Notes under the pieces: generated by a model
Databases searched by the model: none
The model's input: only the letters and a program-made list of their open reading frames with translations
What the model was told of the DNA's origin: nothing
In this document: one piece after another, positions 24,652-36,169 of the stretch
Layout: every line of letters starts with the position of its first letter
How positions within the stretch are numbered: the first letter of the stretch is position 1
Translations under genes and position numbers: made by a program
NCBI GenBank assembly: GCA_015680685.1
Contig: MNCI01037673.1
Coordinates: 874,509 to 938,508 of the forward strand
From: Gnetum montanum
Lineage: Eukaryota; Streptophyta; Gnetopsida; Gnetales; Gnetaceae
DNA: 64,000 bases
Direction of reading: 5' to 3'

Positions 24652-25889
24652 AGTTGTCACATTTTTTCCATTTCATGGAGCAAACTTTATAAAATAAGGT
24701 TGAGACCTTGTTAAGATAAAAATTAAATTGCCAAATTATTTCATTATTGGATATTGGAGGATAGTACAGAAGTAACTTGGAAGAAGATTGAAAATTGTAA
24801 AATCATGGCTTGTTAAAGACATCAATTTGGCTTCTTTGTTTTAATCTTGTGAGTTCATGTCTTCCCATTTTGTTTTAATTACTTAGCTAATAGTTTAGAT
24901 AGTATCGTGCTTAGCATTTAATTTTTGGATTTTTCTAGGTTATCTTTATAGCTCTATTTTTTTGCAATATTAGACTTTTATTAAGGGTTGCCATAAAAGA
25001 TCTTGTGTTGTTGAAAATCCTCTAGAGTAATTTAATAGTAATGTCTTAGGGAAATTGTCAGTTTGAGTTTAGGGAACATAGAAAATATTTAATACTTTGA
25101 TGGAATTGAAATAGTTTCTTTTTTATTAAATTTTATTACCTTAGTATTTTAATCCTAAAATTGCAAAACTTTTCTGAAGGCTCTGTTGAATGCAATTCTT
25201 GACAACTATTAACTAGTCAAAATAGAAGCTCGTACTTTGTCATTTACAGAACATTTTTGATAGTGTAATAATATTTTCTTTTATGAAATTTCTAGTTGAG
25301 CTTCAAGGTTTTGGATAATTCATAGTTAGATTGAATTGGAATAGCTTTATTGTAAAGTGTTTACTCTTGTCAAATTATCTTGCTTAAATATTTGAGGCTT
25401 CACACAAATCTGCTTTTTTTTCTTTTCTTTGTCTAAGTCCATTGAATTTTGCTCTATTTCTAGTTTTCTTGTGGAACTTTCTCTTTAGGGAAAATTAGAA
25501 GTAGATTGGCAGAATTGTGCTTAAACATTTTTGCAAAATTTTATTTATTACAAGTAATGTACTATAGAAACTATATAGGCTAAGTGATTCGACAAAATAG
25601 GAATTTTCAACAACTCATAGTATTTGACAAATATAGCTAAATCTCTTTTATGATAGCCAATTATAATTTCATATATAATCCAACCATTTCAACATTCATA
25701 AAAACAACAAAAAAATACTCATGATTAGTTTGTTTCATAACTATTGGGTTTATTTGGAGGTATCTTGGCCTTGGTGTTGCTAGAGACTAGCAAGCACCTA
25801 AACCTTGTTTGAAGAACGCCTTTGATTTTGTGATCTTGAAGGTCATGAGACTAGAGGACCCCAATGTTGATAGTCCCAAATGGTCAACA
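24652..25889 (+). repeat. 5' LTR of C
   Basis: 1,238 bp, ending CAACA. Its first base (A) appears mutated from T, judging by the 3' LTR, which starts TGTTGCCACATT. It aligns with the 3' LTR throughout. Confidence 0.85.
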
Positions 25890-25914
25890 AAAATTCTTTT
25901 GTTGCTAGAAGGAG
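25890..25914 (+). other. Primer-binding-site-like motif of C
   Basis: 'gttgctagaaggagggc' right after the 5' LTR shares the CTAGAAGGAG core with family B. The tRNA is not assigned. Confidence 0.45.
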
Positions 25915-26239
25915 GGCTAAAAATTTTTCCTCTACGTTCATATGGCTGATAGTCCTATCACACCAATAGTTTTTTATTGTTAGAAAGACTTAAGAAATTA
26001 GGTACTATTTTGAGTTTATGACCAAGAAGATTGATAGTTTGGAAGATTTCAAAGGTTCAAAAGAAATTCTTGACTAATTATTCATAAAAAGAAGAGTAGA
26101 AAAAGAATTTTAAGTTTGGAACAAGTAGTGGAATAAAGACTAGAAGGATAAGAAGATCACCCCTTTTGTTTGGTTTATTAGTCTATAAGAGAAGATCAAA
26201 GAAATTTAAGAGTTTAATGATCAAATGGAATTCTAATAG

Positions 26240-27400
26240 GATGGAAAATCCTTAGCAAAGAATTATACCATTATAATTTCAAAACTACAATGATATTTCT
26301 AAGGAAATTTACAAATATTTGTCTAAATCTTTTATTCTTGGAAAAGTATACTTAGCTGAAGAATACATTTACATATTTGAGTTAGCCTTAGCTCATGCTA
26401 ATGTTCAACATCAAGATCAAGCTTGTAGGTTGTTTGTAGAAAATTTAAAGGATATGACTTAGACTTGGTATTCAAACTTGCCAAGCAATAGTATCACAAG
26501 TTGGAATGATATGAATTGTTTTTTCTTAGTCTAGTTTGGGAATCATTTGGATTAACAACTGTACTGTGGGCTAATACAATCTAAGCAAGGATTTAAAGAG
26601 TCAATTAGAGATTTCAATATTAAGTTTCAATGAATTTGTGAGCTCTTTCAAAGATAATATAGGCCATTAGATGAAGTGCATAGAGATACTTATCTTAAGG
26701 TTATGAATCCCATTATTTCAATTTGGTTGAGGAGAACTCCAAACTTGATAACATTGAATGACTACTTTACTAAAGCTATATAGTTAGAAAAATAACTAAA
26801 CTTGAATCATGAAGAGGTGATCACAACTCAAAAAAGAGAAGAGAAAATGATGATTCATGTATAAGATTTTTCTCAACTTAAAGCATTACCAGGGTTATCT
26901 TGTATTAAGATAGAGTAAGAATCCGAAAGTAAAGAATCTAAAAAAAGACAATTAATGAAAGACTTGTCTAACAAAGTACTGAAACTACAAAAGGCTTTGG
27001 TGAAAGTTAAAATCGAGGAAAAAAAATAGAAAACATAAGCATCAAGATACAAAGTTGGTGGTAGATGAGGATGAAAATGATCTTGTTATGTCCAACTTTG
27101 TTAATATTAAGTTAGATAATGAGATATTTAGTGTTCATTATGCAAGAAAATCTTCTAACAATGGATCTAGTGATATGTATTATCCATTAAGTTTTGAGGA
27201 GGATATATTGTCAGATGAAGAGTGTAATAACAATGAGGAAATTGGGTATAACTTGCAATCGAAAGAAAGATTAACTATTTCCAGGTCTTTAAATGTCATT
27301 TTGAATGCTTCTACTAAGAGAAACATTTTTGAACCAAGTAGTAAAGAGAAAAATAAAAATAAAGAAGATCAAGTAGAGCAAAGTACTCAAAATTAGAATT
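26240..27400 (+). pseudogene. gag of C
   Basis: The translated capsid part has HANVQHQDQACRLFVENLKD, then a stop, then TWYSNLPSNSITSWNDM, the plant Ty3 gag signature, followed by a WLRRTPNLITLNDYF block. Most stops are TAG at likely Trp or Gln codons. The last part is an open, very acidic frame (27055-27396) rich in Asp, Glu and Asn. The product would be the capsid polyprotein. Confidence 0.78.
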
Positions 27401-27559
27401 TTAATAAATGGATGAAAAAACCAGGCTTTTATGGAGATGGAGAATATGATCTAGTTGAGGATCTTGAACATGACAAGGCCAATATCAATATATATCAATT
27501 GTTATAGGTAAGAGATCAACAAAGAAAGGCTTTAGAATTTATTAAAGGTAAAAATAATG

Positions 27560-28076
27560 TTGGATTGTCAAAGTTAAGCTATGTGTCCAACATTGATAAG
27601 ATATCAAAAAATAGTTCTGATTGTACTCTTGATAAGGAAGCTCCTTCTTTTCTTTTGACAATGAAGGTAAAGGAGAAATATCTTCATAACTATCTAGTTG
27701 ATTCTAGAGCTACATATACTATCATGCCATTGTCTATATGTAAAAAACTTGGGTTTGATTTCTAAAAAGTAAAATATAAAGATTGTTCAAGTGGAAAAAA
27801 GTAGAGTGAAAATTGTAGGTTAGCTACCTAATGTTTTATTAGAAATGAATTCTGAACCTTGTATCAAAAGTAGAGTAACTATTCAAGTGGCACACATACC
27901 AGATTCACATAGTCTTTTGTCAAGTAGAAGTTGGAGTGAGAATTTCTCAAGTTACATATCAATAGATTATTCTCATAAGTGGCTACCTTGGAAAGGAAAA
28001 CCAAATCAAATTTACATATATAGTGAACCTTTGATGATTGAAAAACATTACTTTAAATGGGAAAAACAAAGTTGTT
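27560..28076 (+). pseudogene. Aspartic protease of C
   Basis: The open frame 27565-27765 includes a core of LLTMKVKEKYLHNYLVDSRA with TIMPLSICKKLGF; the catalytic D-S-G triplet is D-S-R, so it is inactive. The open frame 27845-28078 holds the distal part, including SIDYSHKWLPWKGKPNQIY. It would have processed Gag-Pol. Confidence 0.72.
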
Positions 28077-28149
28077 GAAATGAAAGCTTGAATCCAAGAT
28101 TTGCTTACTTCAAAAAGTTTATAACTTGGAAGAACAAGAATCTTAAGAT

Positions 28150-28360
28150 AAGCATAATTGGAAGTCATACTTTGATGATTCTTGTAACTCTAAAGGTATA
28201 AGAGCTAGAGTAATTTTAGTAAAGGATGATTCTCCAAAAATTTTCAAGGCAGTTCCTTTATGTTTCACTTGCATTGAGAATAAGGTTAAATATGAAGCTT
28301 TTAGTATTGGAATTAAAACATCATTTGAAAACTAGAAAGAGATAATTTCTATAAATAATT
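28150..28360 (+). pseudogene. RNase H relic of C
   Basis: YFDDSCNSKGIRARVILV, LCFTCIENKVKYEAFSIGI and a following stop match plant-type RNase H (usually YFDGSC...GAGVVL...NNQAEYEALI). It follows the protease within about 80 bp, so the whole RT has been deleted. The segment 28380-28530 is open in part (ITSYIDYDQIQDKKIP) and not recognised. Confidence 0.7.
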
Positions 28361-28714
28361 CTATAAAGTATAACATGAGGATTGAAGAAGTGGGAACAGT
28401 GAGAAAACAAGAGAAAGAGAAGAAAGCTTGGATTACATCATATATTGATTATGATCAAATACAAGACAAGAAGATTCCTGAGAGGGTCACTTTGACCACC
28501 CTCTTTCCTTCTAATGAGTGGCATATGTTATAACTTCTTATATAGTTTTCATTTTTTGTTTCTTAGGAATGAGGCTTTTATACCACTAAACCTTAAGTTT
28601 GATGGGAAATTTCCTTGAAAAATATTTATTATTTTCCACTATAAAGAGTTTAATAAAAGCTTTAATTATAGTTTCGTTTAAAATGGAGCTTGCATAAATT
28701 TATTTAAGCCTTTT

Positions 28715-28728
28715 AAGGGGGACAAAAA
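28715..28728 (+). other. Polypurine tract of C
   Basis: AAGGGGGACAAAAA directly before the 3' LTR, the usual form in plant LTR elements. Confidence 0.85.
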
Positions 28729-29963
28729 TGTTGCCACATTTTGGCCATTTAATGAAGAAAACTATATAAAATAAAGCTAAGACCTTGTTAAGATGAAAAT
28801 TAAATTATCAAATTATTTTCTTATTGGAGATTGGAGGATAGTATAGAAGCAACTTGGAAGAAGATTGAAGATTGTAAATCATGGCTTGTTATAGACATTA
28901 ATTTAGCTTCTTTGTTTTAATCCTACGAATTCATTTCTTCCCATTTTGTTTTAGTTACTTAGTTAATAGTTTCGATAGTATCATGCTTGATATTTAATTT
29001 TGGGATTTTTCTAGGTTATCTTTATAGCTCTATTTTTGTGCAGTTTTAGACTTCTATTAAGGTTTGCCATAAAAGAGCTTGTGTTGTTGAAAAGCCTCTA
29101 GAGCAATTTAATAATAATGTCTTAGGGAAATTTCCTGTTTGAGATTAGGAAACTAGAAAATATTTGATACTTTGATGGCACTGAAATAGTTTCTTTTTTA
29201 TTAAAGTTTATTACCTTAGTATTTCAATCCTAAAATTGTCAAATTTTTCTAAAGACTTTGTTAATTACAATTCTTAAAAACTATTTACTAGTCAAAATAG
29301 AAGCTTGTACTTTGTCTTTTATGTAGCATTTTTGGTAGTGTAATAAGATTTTCTTTTATGAAATTGCTAGTCAAGCTCAAAGGGTTTGGGAAATTCATAG
29401 TTAGATTGAACTGGAATTGCTTTATTGTGAAGTATTTACTCTTATGAAATTGTCTTGCTTAAATATTTGAGGCTTCACACAAATTTTCTTTCTTTTCTTT
29501 TCTCTTTCTGCTTAAACATTTTTGCAAAATTTTATTTGTTTTCTTGTAGAACTTTCTTTCTAGGGGAAATTAGGAGTAGATTGGCAGAATTATGCTTAAA
29601 CATTTTTGCAAAATTTTATTTGTTACAAGTAATGTACTATAGGGATTATATAGACTAAGTGATTAGACAAATAGGAATTTTCAACAACTCATAGTATTTG
29701 ACAAAGATAGTTGAATCTTTGTTATGATAGCCAATTGCAAATGCATACACAACCCAACCATTTCAACATTCACAATAGCAAATACATACTCAGGATTAGT
29801 TCATTTCTTAACTATTGAGTTTGTTTGAAGGCATTTAGGCCTTGGTGTTGCTAGAGACCAACAAGTACCTAAACCCTATTTGAAGAACACCTTTGATTTT
29901 GTGATCCCAAAGATCATAAGACCAAAGGTCCCCAATGTTGGTAGTCCCAAATGCTTACCAATA
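28729..29963 (+). repeat. 3' LTR of C
   Basis: 1,235 bp, starts TGTTGCC and ends AATA (CA mutated to TA). It carries a 31-bp block twice (29510-29540 and 29594-29624) that occurs only once in the 5' LTR. Confidence 0.85.
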
Positions 29964-30593
29964 GTATCTCCTTTGTGTTATCCTCCTGACACATGGAGAA
30001 TTACTTGAAATCAAGTCCACACACCAATCTAATCCATTCCTTTACTTCATTAGCTTTTGAATCTGTAGTGTTCTTGCTAGCTCTACATCAAGTGCATAAA
30101 TTAGAGAAATAAGAAGGTAACACAGCTTCTCGTCAGATGCCTTTGATACCTAGTATACATCCTAGAAGATCCAAATGTGCTTTAGATCTATTTTATATGT
30201 TTTACCTCTTGGATTTAATGCATTAATAAAGTAGATCTATTTCATTTTACATCTCATTTCCTAAAGACTTTTAGTACTAGCCATATGCTTATTCTTTTCT
30301 ACACTACATAGTTCACTATTTCATCTAGCTTTAGGTTATATGTAATCTCCACATGTTTTCTCTTTGTTTTCTCCTTGCTATTCCATTCATGCATGTTTCT
30401 CTTTTCACTTACATACCCACTAACATTTGGCAAAAACATTGAACTCATATTGTTTTATTTTTTTCTAACAATTTTCAACTCCCCTTTTGATTTAAGAGAA
30501 ATTAGTTGTTCATTTGGTAGCCACAAGATTATGCAGCTTAGTTTCATATTAGGTTGTGTTAGATTCTAGATTACAAAAATTCTTACCAAAACA
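29964..30593 (+). repeat. B-family LTR b, right part
   Basis: Begins with the second GTATC copy and continues the LTR to AACA. It is followed by the primer-site motif 'actagaaggagg' of B3 (30594-30620). Confidence 0.85.
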
Positions 30594-30924
30594 TCTTTCT
30601 AGTACTAGAAGGAGGACCTCCATGATACTAAACATTGTTTCTAGGATTTGCTCTCTAATTACACTTTTATGTGTTGCTATGTGTACACCTTTTCCAAGTG
30701 TTATTGATGTGTTGCATTAAAATAAGCATGTTACATTGATTTTTTAAAACTCTAACATAGTTTCTTTGTTTCTCTTCATCAACTGTCATTGATGTGTTCT
30801 ATCAAAAATAATTGATGTTAAATCAATCTCTAGGACTTCAATGTTTTCTTTAAAATTGAAACTTCTCACCTTCTATTCCAAGTATAAACCTATTTGTAGG
30901 GATAAACCAACATACTAGTAATAG

Positions 30925-30996
30925 CCCTATGAAGTCACATCATTTCTATGGTTGCTAACAACCCTATGAGGTCACATCATTTCTATAGTTTTTGCT
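30925..30996 (+). repeat. 37-bp tandem duplication in B3 leader
   Basis: 'ccctatgaagtcacatcattt...' and 'ccctatgaggtcacatcattt...' lie 37 bp apart just before the gag ATG. B2 has a single related copy. Confidence 0.75.
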
Positions 30997-32975
30997 ATGG
31001 CATCATCATCTACTTTAAGCTCCTCCAAGGTCCAAAAGTTGACAGATCTAAGAAGAAATTAAGGATTTTTAAGAGGATTGGACCTAAAGAACTACAAAAT
31101 AACCTATGCCAAATGGGAGCTAGGAAATCTTTTAAAACCAAATATGTTTAAGCTCATGGCAAAATATGAGCACACTAACAATCTACCATCCTTTCTTTCC
31201 AATTTTGACCATCTAATTGAATTATATGATGATGAGGTTGAGGATATAGTAGAGTTCATGATGGAGCAAGATAAGATGTAGAAATGTATTCACCTATAGT
31301 TCAAAGAAGCTATGATGGAGAACATCTTGGATCAACCTCTTAGTTCAAATATCACTCTCAAAGGAAGAAGGAAAGTGTTTTCTTCAAGCCTAACATCCAT
31401 CCAATAGATGAATATGAAGAGTAACCAGTAAGGAAGCTTGGTAAAAGCAACTCTCTCTCCCACCACATTCACAATATCAACATCTCAACTTATCAAAGTA
31501 CTGCACTAAGATCTATTCCACTTACTACCAAACCTATTATCCTTTCCAAATTTTGTTTTATCATATCAACTATTTCCACCTAATAATATCAGCAATCCAC
31601 ACTCCATTTTTCAATCCTCTGTTCCACCTTTTAGAACTACCCATTTTATTCCTTAATCAAAACCTACCATACCTCCCTTCTAGCCTTTTCCACTCTTTGC
31701 TCCCACTCTGAAGCCATTTAGCATTCCTTGAGCTACTAGCATGTCCTCTTATCTAGTATACCCATCTAATTGAGTTTCCTTAGGTGTACATGCTCTTACA
31801 ACCTTTGAATCCATTTCATATATGTGTCCTCCCTTAATGTTCTCACCCATTGTTATACTTCCACCAATTATCAACTTCCATAGAATAGATCCACAATTGT
31901 TGGAACTACTTAATGATCCAATGAATTATGTGACCCATTACACTATTCTAGGGAGTTGTTGGCACTATTATATGGAGTTTTACTACCTATGTTTACTAAG
32001 TACAATGGTGAAATAGGAGACCCAATGAATTATGTGGTCTCATTCAGAAATAAATGCATGATTCTGACACCTTACTCTTACATTGTGTTAAGATGATTTT
32101 CAAGATCTCTTTTTGGAAGAGCCTTAGAATGCTATAGATGCCTAGTACATGGATTTATCACCTCTTTGGAGTAACTACTTGCAACCTTTATTAAGTGGTT
32201 CAAGTTCATTGTATCCCAAAGAACAAGCATGATGTCTTTCATTGCCATTAAAGAAGCTCCGAATAAGCTCATTAATAAATTTATTTCGCAATGGACAATG
32301 ACATCAATGAAACTACCCTATCATTTTGAGCAATGTCATCTATAAGATATCTTTGAAGCTACACTCTTAAAAATGACTTATATATTAAAAAAGAATGACT
32401 TATCCTAAGTCTCACTTTCTAATTGATGTTTTCCTACCTACCAGACACATTGAAGAAGTAACTACTTAATGCAATGATCAAAAATTCATGTTAATCCATA
32501 ACAAGACTAGCAAAGTTGCTAAACAAGAGAAGGGAACATCAACTTCTATAGGAGTTTCTATTTTTTGTAAGGGACAAAACAACACTACCTTAGCTACTTC
32601 TCTTCCACTTTGCAACTTAGGCCTCAAACGAGTAGAGACTAGTACATCAAAATACCTACGATGTACTCTTTGATCCTGGAAAATCTTCTTAGGAATGGCC
32701 ACATTAAGAAGAAGCAAGTCTCTAATCAAGCAAGAGTGTGCTAACATCACATAAAACTGATAGCTATGGATCCTTTTCAAAGACAAGAAGGTGATCCTTA
32801 GGTATATAAGTGGTATGACTACCAAAAATATTTCTACTCTTATGAGACTACTAGAAATGACATAGATAACTACAAGAATCTAAATTATAACATCCAAGAT
32901 CTTATTAATAAAGGAGAGATGGTGGTGGAGAGCGATCCATCCACTATGCATCCAAATAACCAATAGCTTAAAGTC
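30997..32975 (+). pseudogene. gag and linker of B3
   Basis: The ATG at 30997 starts MASSSTLSSSKV; a stop follows after 21 codons and the same frame then stays open (31078-31281), with FLSNFDHLIELYDDEVEDI. The capsid part is frameshifted at about 31970-32330. The linker at about 32799-32970 reads WYDYQKYFYSYE, then NDIDNYKNLNYNIQDLINKG. Start, order and motifs match B2. Confidence 0.78.
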
Positions 32976-33289
32976 TTTCAAAATACCTTGTAAGCTAGAG
33001 GTACAATTTTATCATTCAAGCCTAAATATAAAGCTCTTAAGTCTCTACCCAAGGAGCTTTACATTATTCATTGGTTTAATTACAAACAACCTAGGAAGTC
33101 ATCGCTACAACCTTAGAAATCTTATGTGATACATTGGTCTAACAACAACACTGAAGCATCCAAATTATGCCATTCTTCTTCACCTCCTGATTACATTTAT
33201 GCCACTAATTCCCATCATACCACTCCAACTCAACCTATGCATCCATCTACTTCTCACTCTATTCCATCTCATGCTTCTTTAAGTCTTAT

Positions 33290-33720
33290 TTTCTACCAAG
33301 TGATGAACATCCACTAGCACCTATTTAGATTTTTTTAAAATTTCTTTTCTATTTTTTTCAATTATTAGGTGATGATGGTTAGTAAATAGAACTCATGTTT
33401 ATTTCTATTTCAACCTTTTCCTTATCACTTGTTATTAATAGATAAGGTTAAGTTAATAAGTAGTTTCCAACTATCCAACATTAATTCTAAGTATCAACTG
33501 CATAAAGACAAACTTGAAATAATGTGAAAATTCTCTTTATTTTAATACACTCTTACAACTGAGGTAGTCATAACTTTTAACATGAGGTATTATTTCAACA
33601 TCAAACATACTTGATGCTTTACATAGAATCTCCTCTCTACGTTATACCTTATGTATAAAATAAAAGAAGGAAGATACTTCCTTCCTATTCTTCAATATTT
33701 ACATTAATGAACCATCACCT
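33290..33720 (+). other. B3 spacer replacing the protease region
   Basis: The gag side stops and sequence like B1 7625 ('gaacatccactagcacc') follows, so the protease was deleted in this copy. No coding signal. Confidence 0.6.
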
Positions 33721-34159
33721 CTAATGTACTCCCTAAGTGTTGGAACATTGTGGACATGAAGTTTACTTTAGAAGTAATATCAACTTGCTTTTCTTCTCCT
33801 TAAGCAAATAATGTTTTCATGACCTTGATTAATCCATAATAAAGCACAAAGTTGGGTTTCTTACTCATCATCTTCTTTTCTCCTTTCTTATTCTTCTAGG
33901 ATAGCTTTTCCATCTCTTCTACTAGCCCTTGACAAAAACTAGTTTTTAGTCAACTATCCTTCCTTGGAACACTACCCTGTACAACCACCTAAGGACTAGC
34001 TCTCTTTTTTGCCCAATCTTATTACAAAATAACTTCTTAAAAAACAAATAAAATAACTTCTTTAAGTTTTCATTTGTCCATGTGTACATATTGAAGTAAT
34101 CCCTTATTGTTGCTAGATCCACCCCTTGTCCCCTACTTGTTATCATTGTCACTTGTCAT
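33720..34159 (-). pseudogene. Shortened antisense frame of B3
   Basis: On the minus strand, ATG at 34159 opens a frame aligned with the B1 start at 11702 (MTS, then a basic RGG-type stretch, then NKGL). An overlapping frame 33946-34152 is open but is probably not the reading frame. Compared with about 3.4 kb in B1, only about 0.4 kb remains. Confidence 0.45.
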
Positions 34160-34371
34160 CGTGCTTCCTTCTTATTTAGCTTCATTGTTGCTATTGCTCT
34201 GCTCATAGGTCGATTCTCACTTTTCTTTGATGTAAATGAAAGCTTTGGTATTTAAATTTTCTTTCTTCATAGCTTTTATAACATAGAAACAACATACACT
34301 TTAGAATTTTTAACATCCACAAACTTTTGATGTTGCTTAATTTAGCTTTAACATCTTCTCTTTTCAAATTA

Positions 34372-34376
34372 CTAAT
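34372..34376 (+). repeat. Target-site duplication (left) of A2: CTAAT
   Basis: CTAAT occurs directly before A2 and again at 42099-42103 after it. B1 has the uninterrupted site near 11937 ('ttctaattctag'). Confidence 0.9.
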
Positions 34377-35288
34377 TGATAAATCCAAATTTTGATGCAT
34401 TTCGATATTGGATCAATGATGTTGTTAATGCAATGTCATAGCACATGCCACCTCATCATTGATACGATGTCTCAGGATGTGTGTAGCCCTAAAAATACAA
34501 TACTTGGGCACACAATCCACTAAATTTTCATTTCCATCATAACCAAACTCTTTCACTTTTATTTCTTGAACTTAGACTTAGTGATTAGAAGAGTGAATGC
34601 TCGTAATGTGATGTGTCATGGTTGAATAGAGTCCTTGTTCGAGCATTTTGTGCTTGGGAAAAAGTTGTGATTGGAAATAAAGATTGAGACTATTTTACAT
34701 CATTATAGCATTCCCTTAGTTGACTATTTTTACTTAGCATAATGATTACTATTTCACTTACCATAACTCTTATTGCTTTACTAGTTTAATACTTCACTTT
34801 ACAAAGTACTTTGTTTTTACTTGTTAATAGTAAGTAGAGTGGATATGAGTGATTTTGAGCATTAAGTATGATCATTTGGTAATCCCAGCAGTATTATCAC
34901 TTGGTTCACCTAGTAGCATAATACTTGGTAATCCCAATGATGATTACATAAGTCCAAGACATGTGTGGTAAATCAAGAATGGTTATCCATCGCTATAGGC
35001 TAGAATAGACTTACATTTCTATTATCAATTATACTCAGCATTTAATTCTACTTTCATTATGTTTACACTTAGGAGCATAAGTGGACGATCAACATCATTT
35101 AACATATGCCTCACTACAACCGAAACCATACACTTAGACTTTACTAGCTTGAAGTGGAAAGACAAAAATTATGAGATTAACTCAATTACTATCATATCAA
35201 TATTGACCATCCATGAATTATGATCAAGTTATGCATGAATACTCATAACTTGTATGGTTGCGTGTTCATATTGCTCCACCACTTATCA
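34377..35288 (+). repeat. 5' LTR of A2
   Basis: Starts TGATAAATCC and ends TTATCA. It aligns with 41211-42098 over its full length and more weakly with the A1 LTR. No standard primer-binding site follows it ('ttagcactattgttggggat'). Confidence 0.88.
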
Positions 35289-35499
35289 TTAGCACTATTG
35301 TTGGGGATATCCAATGTGTGCAAAGTAATTGATTTTTACAAAGTTTACTGTATCAAGAATTCAAAGCTAAAACTTATAATCTTTAAATAAACTTGGAAAC
35401 ACACACCAAAGTGTCACAGTTTCAACATGGCATTATGTAAAGACAAATCATCACTTACCAAAGAGATACAAAGAGGTAATGACAAGACCAGTGATGAAG

Positions 35500-36030
35500 A
35501 AGACTAGGGGATGCCCATGCAAACTAGAATGACATACACTCACATTGAACCTTACTATCTAGGATTTTCTTTGATTTATTTACGAGTAGTTGAAAATCCA
35601 CCATGCAAGGCTCTACTAGACTCAAGTTCTAAAATAAAATTAATATCTCTAGAAACATACAAAGCATGGAACCTATTGACCTTAAAAAAGTGCAACATCC
35701 AATTAGAGCTTGTAAAATAATCTATCACCATTCCTTTAAGATAGATAGATGATGTGGTGACCACTATTAATGGGTGGTCCTATTCAGTAGATTTTATAGT
35801 GATTGACATGAAGAATAATGACAAGGAATTTCCTATCATAATGGGAAGAGCATGGCTTAGCATTGTGGTTGCTAAGTTAAGCATGAAAGACTTATCTCTC
35901 GACATTTTTAAGATATGCATGAAGCCATACATACACAAAAGATTCCATGCATTACCAATGATAAAAAAGGATGCAATTGTGGGCCGACACTTCAGAATGT
36001 CAACATGATTAGTACACCAACCACAATTGA
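35500..36030 (+). pseudogene. Aspartic protease of A2
   Basis: The open stretch 35511-35720 has the active-site region ALLDSSSKIKLISLETY, with D-S-S where relatives have D-S-G or D-T-G. The open stretch 35754-36008 has GWSYSVDFIVIDM and EFPIIMGRAWLS, the flap-distal part. The protease would mature Gag-Pol. A stop separates the parts, and nothing of gag beyond a few codons precedes it. Confidence 0.8.
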
Positions 36031-36169
36031 TGTGAGAAAAAAGTGTTTGAACTCAACAAAGCATTGGCAACTAAACCAGAAGGCACCTAGTGGCCAAGAA
36101 ATGAGAGCCTAAAATCATCTAAAACATGCATGGAATAGTCTGATTCACTTATTAACTCTACTTGTAAGN

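Larger units (their letters stand above)
24652..29963 (+). mobile_element. C: internally deleted Ty3/Gypsy element
   Basis: Two LTRs of almost equal length, a 5-bp target duplication, a primer-site-like motif, gag, protease, a short RNase H relic and a clear polypurine tract. RT and integrase are deleted, so the element depended on others. Its gag and the primer motif place it near family B, but the LTR sequences are unrelated. Confidence 0.88.
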
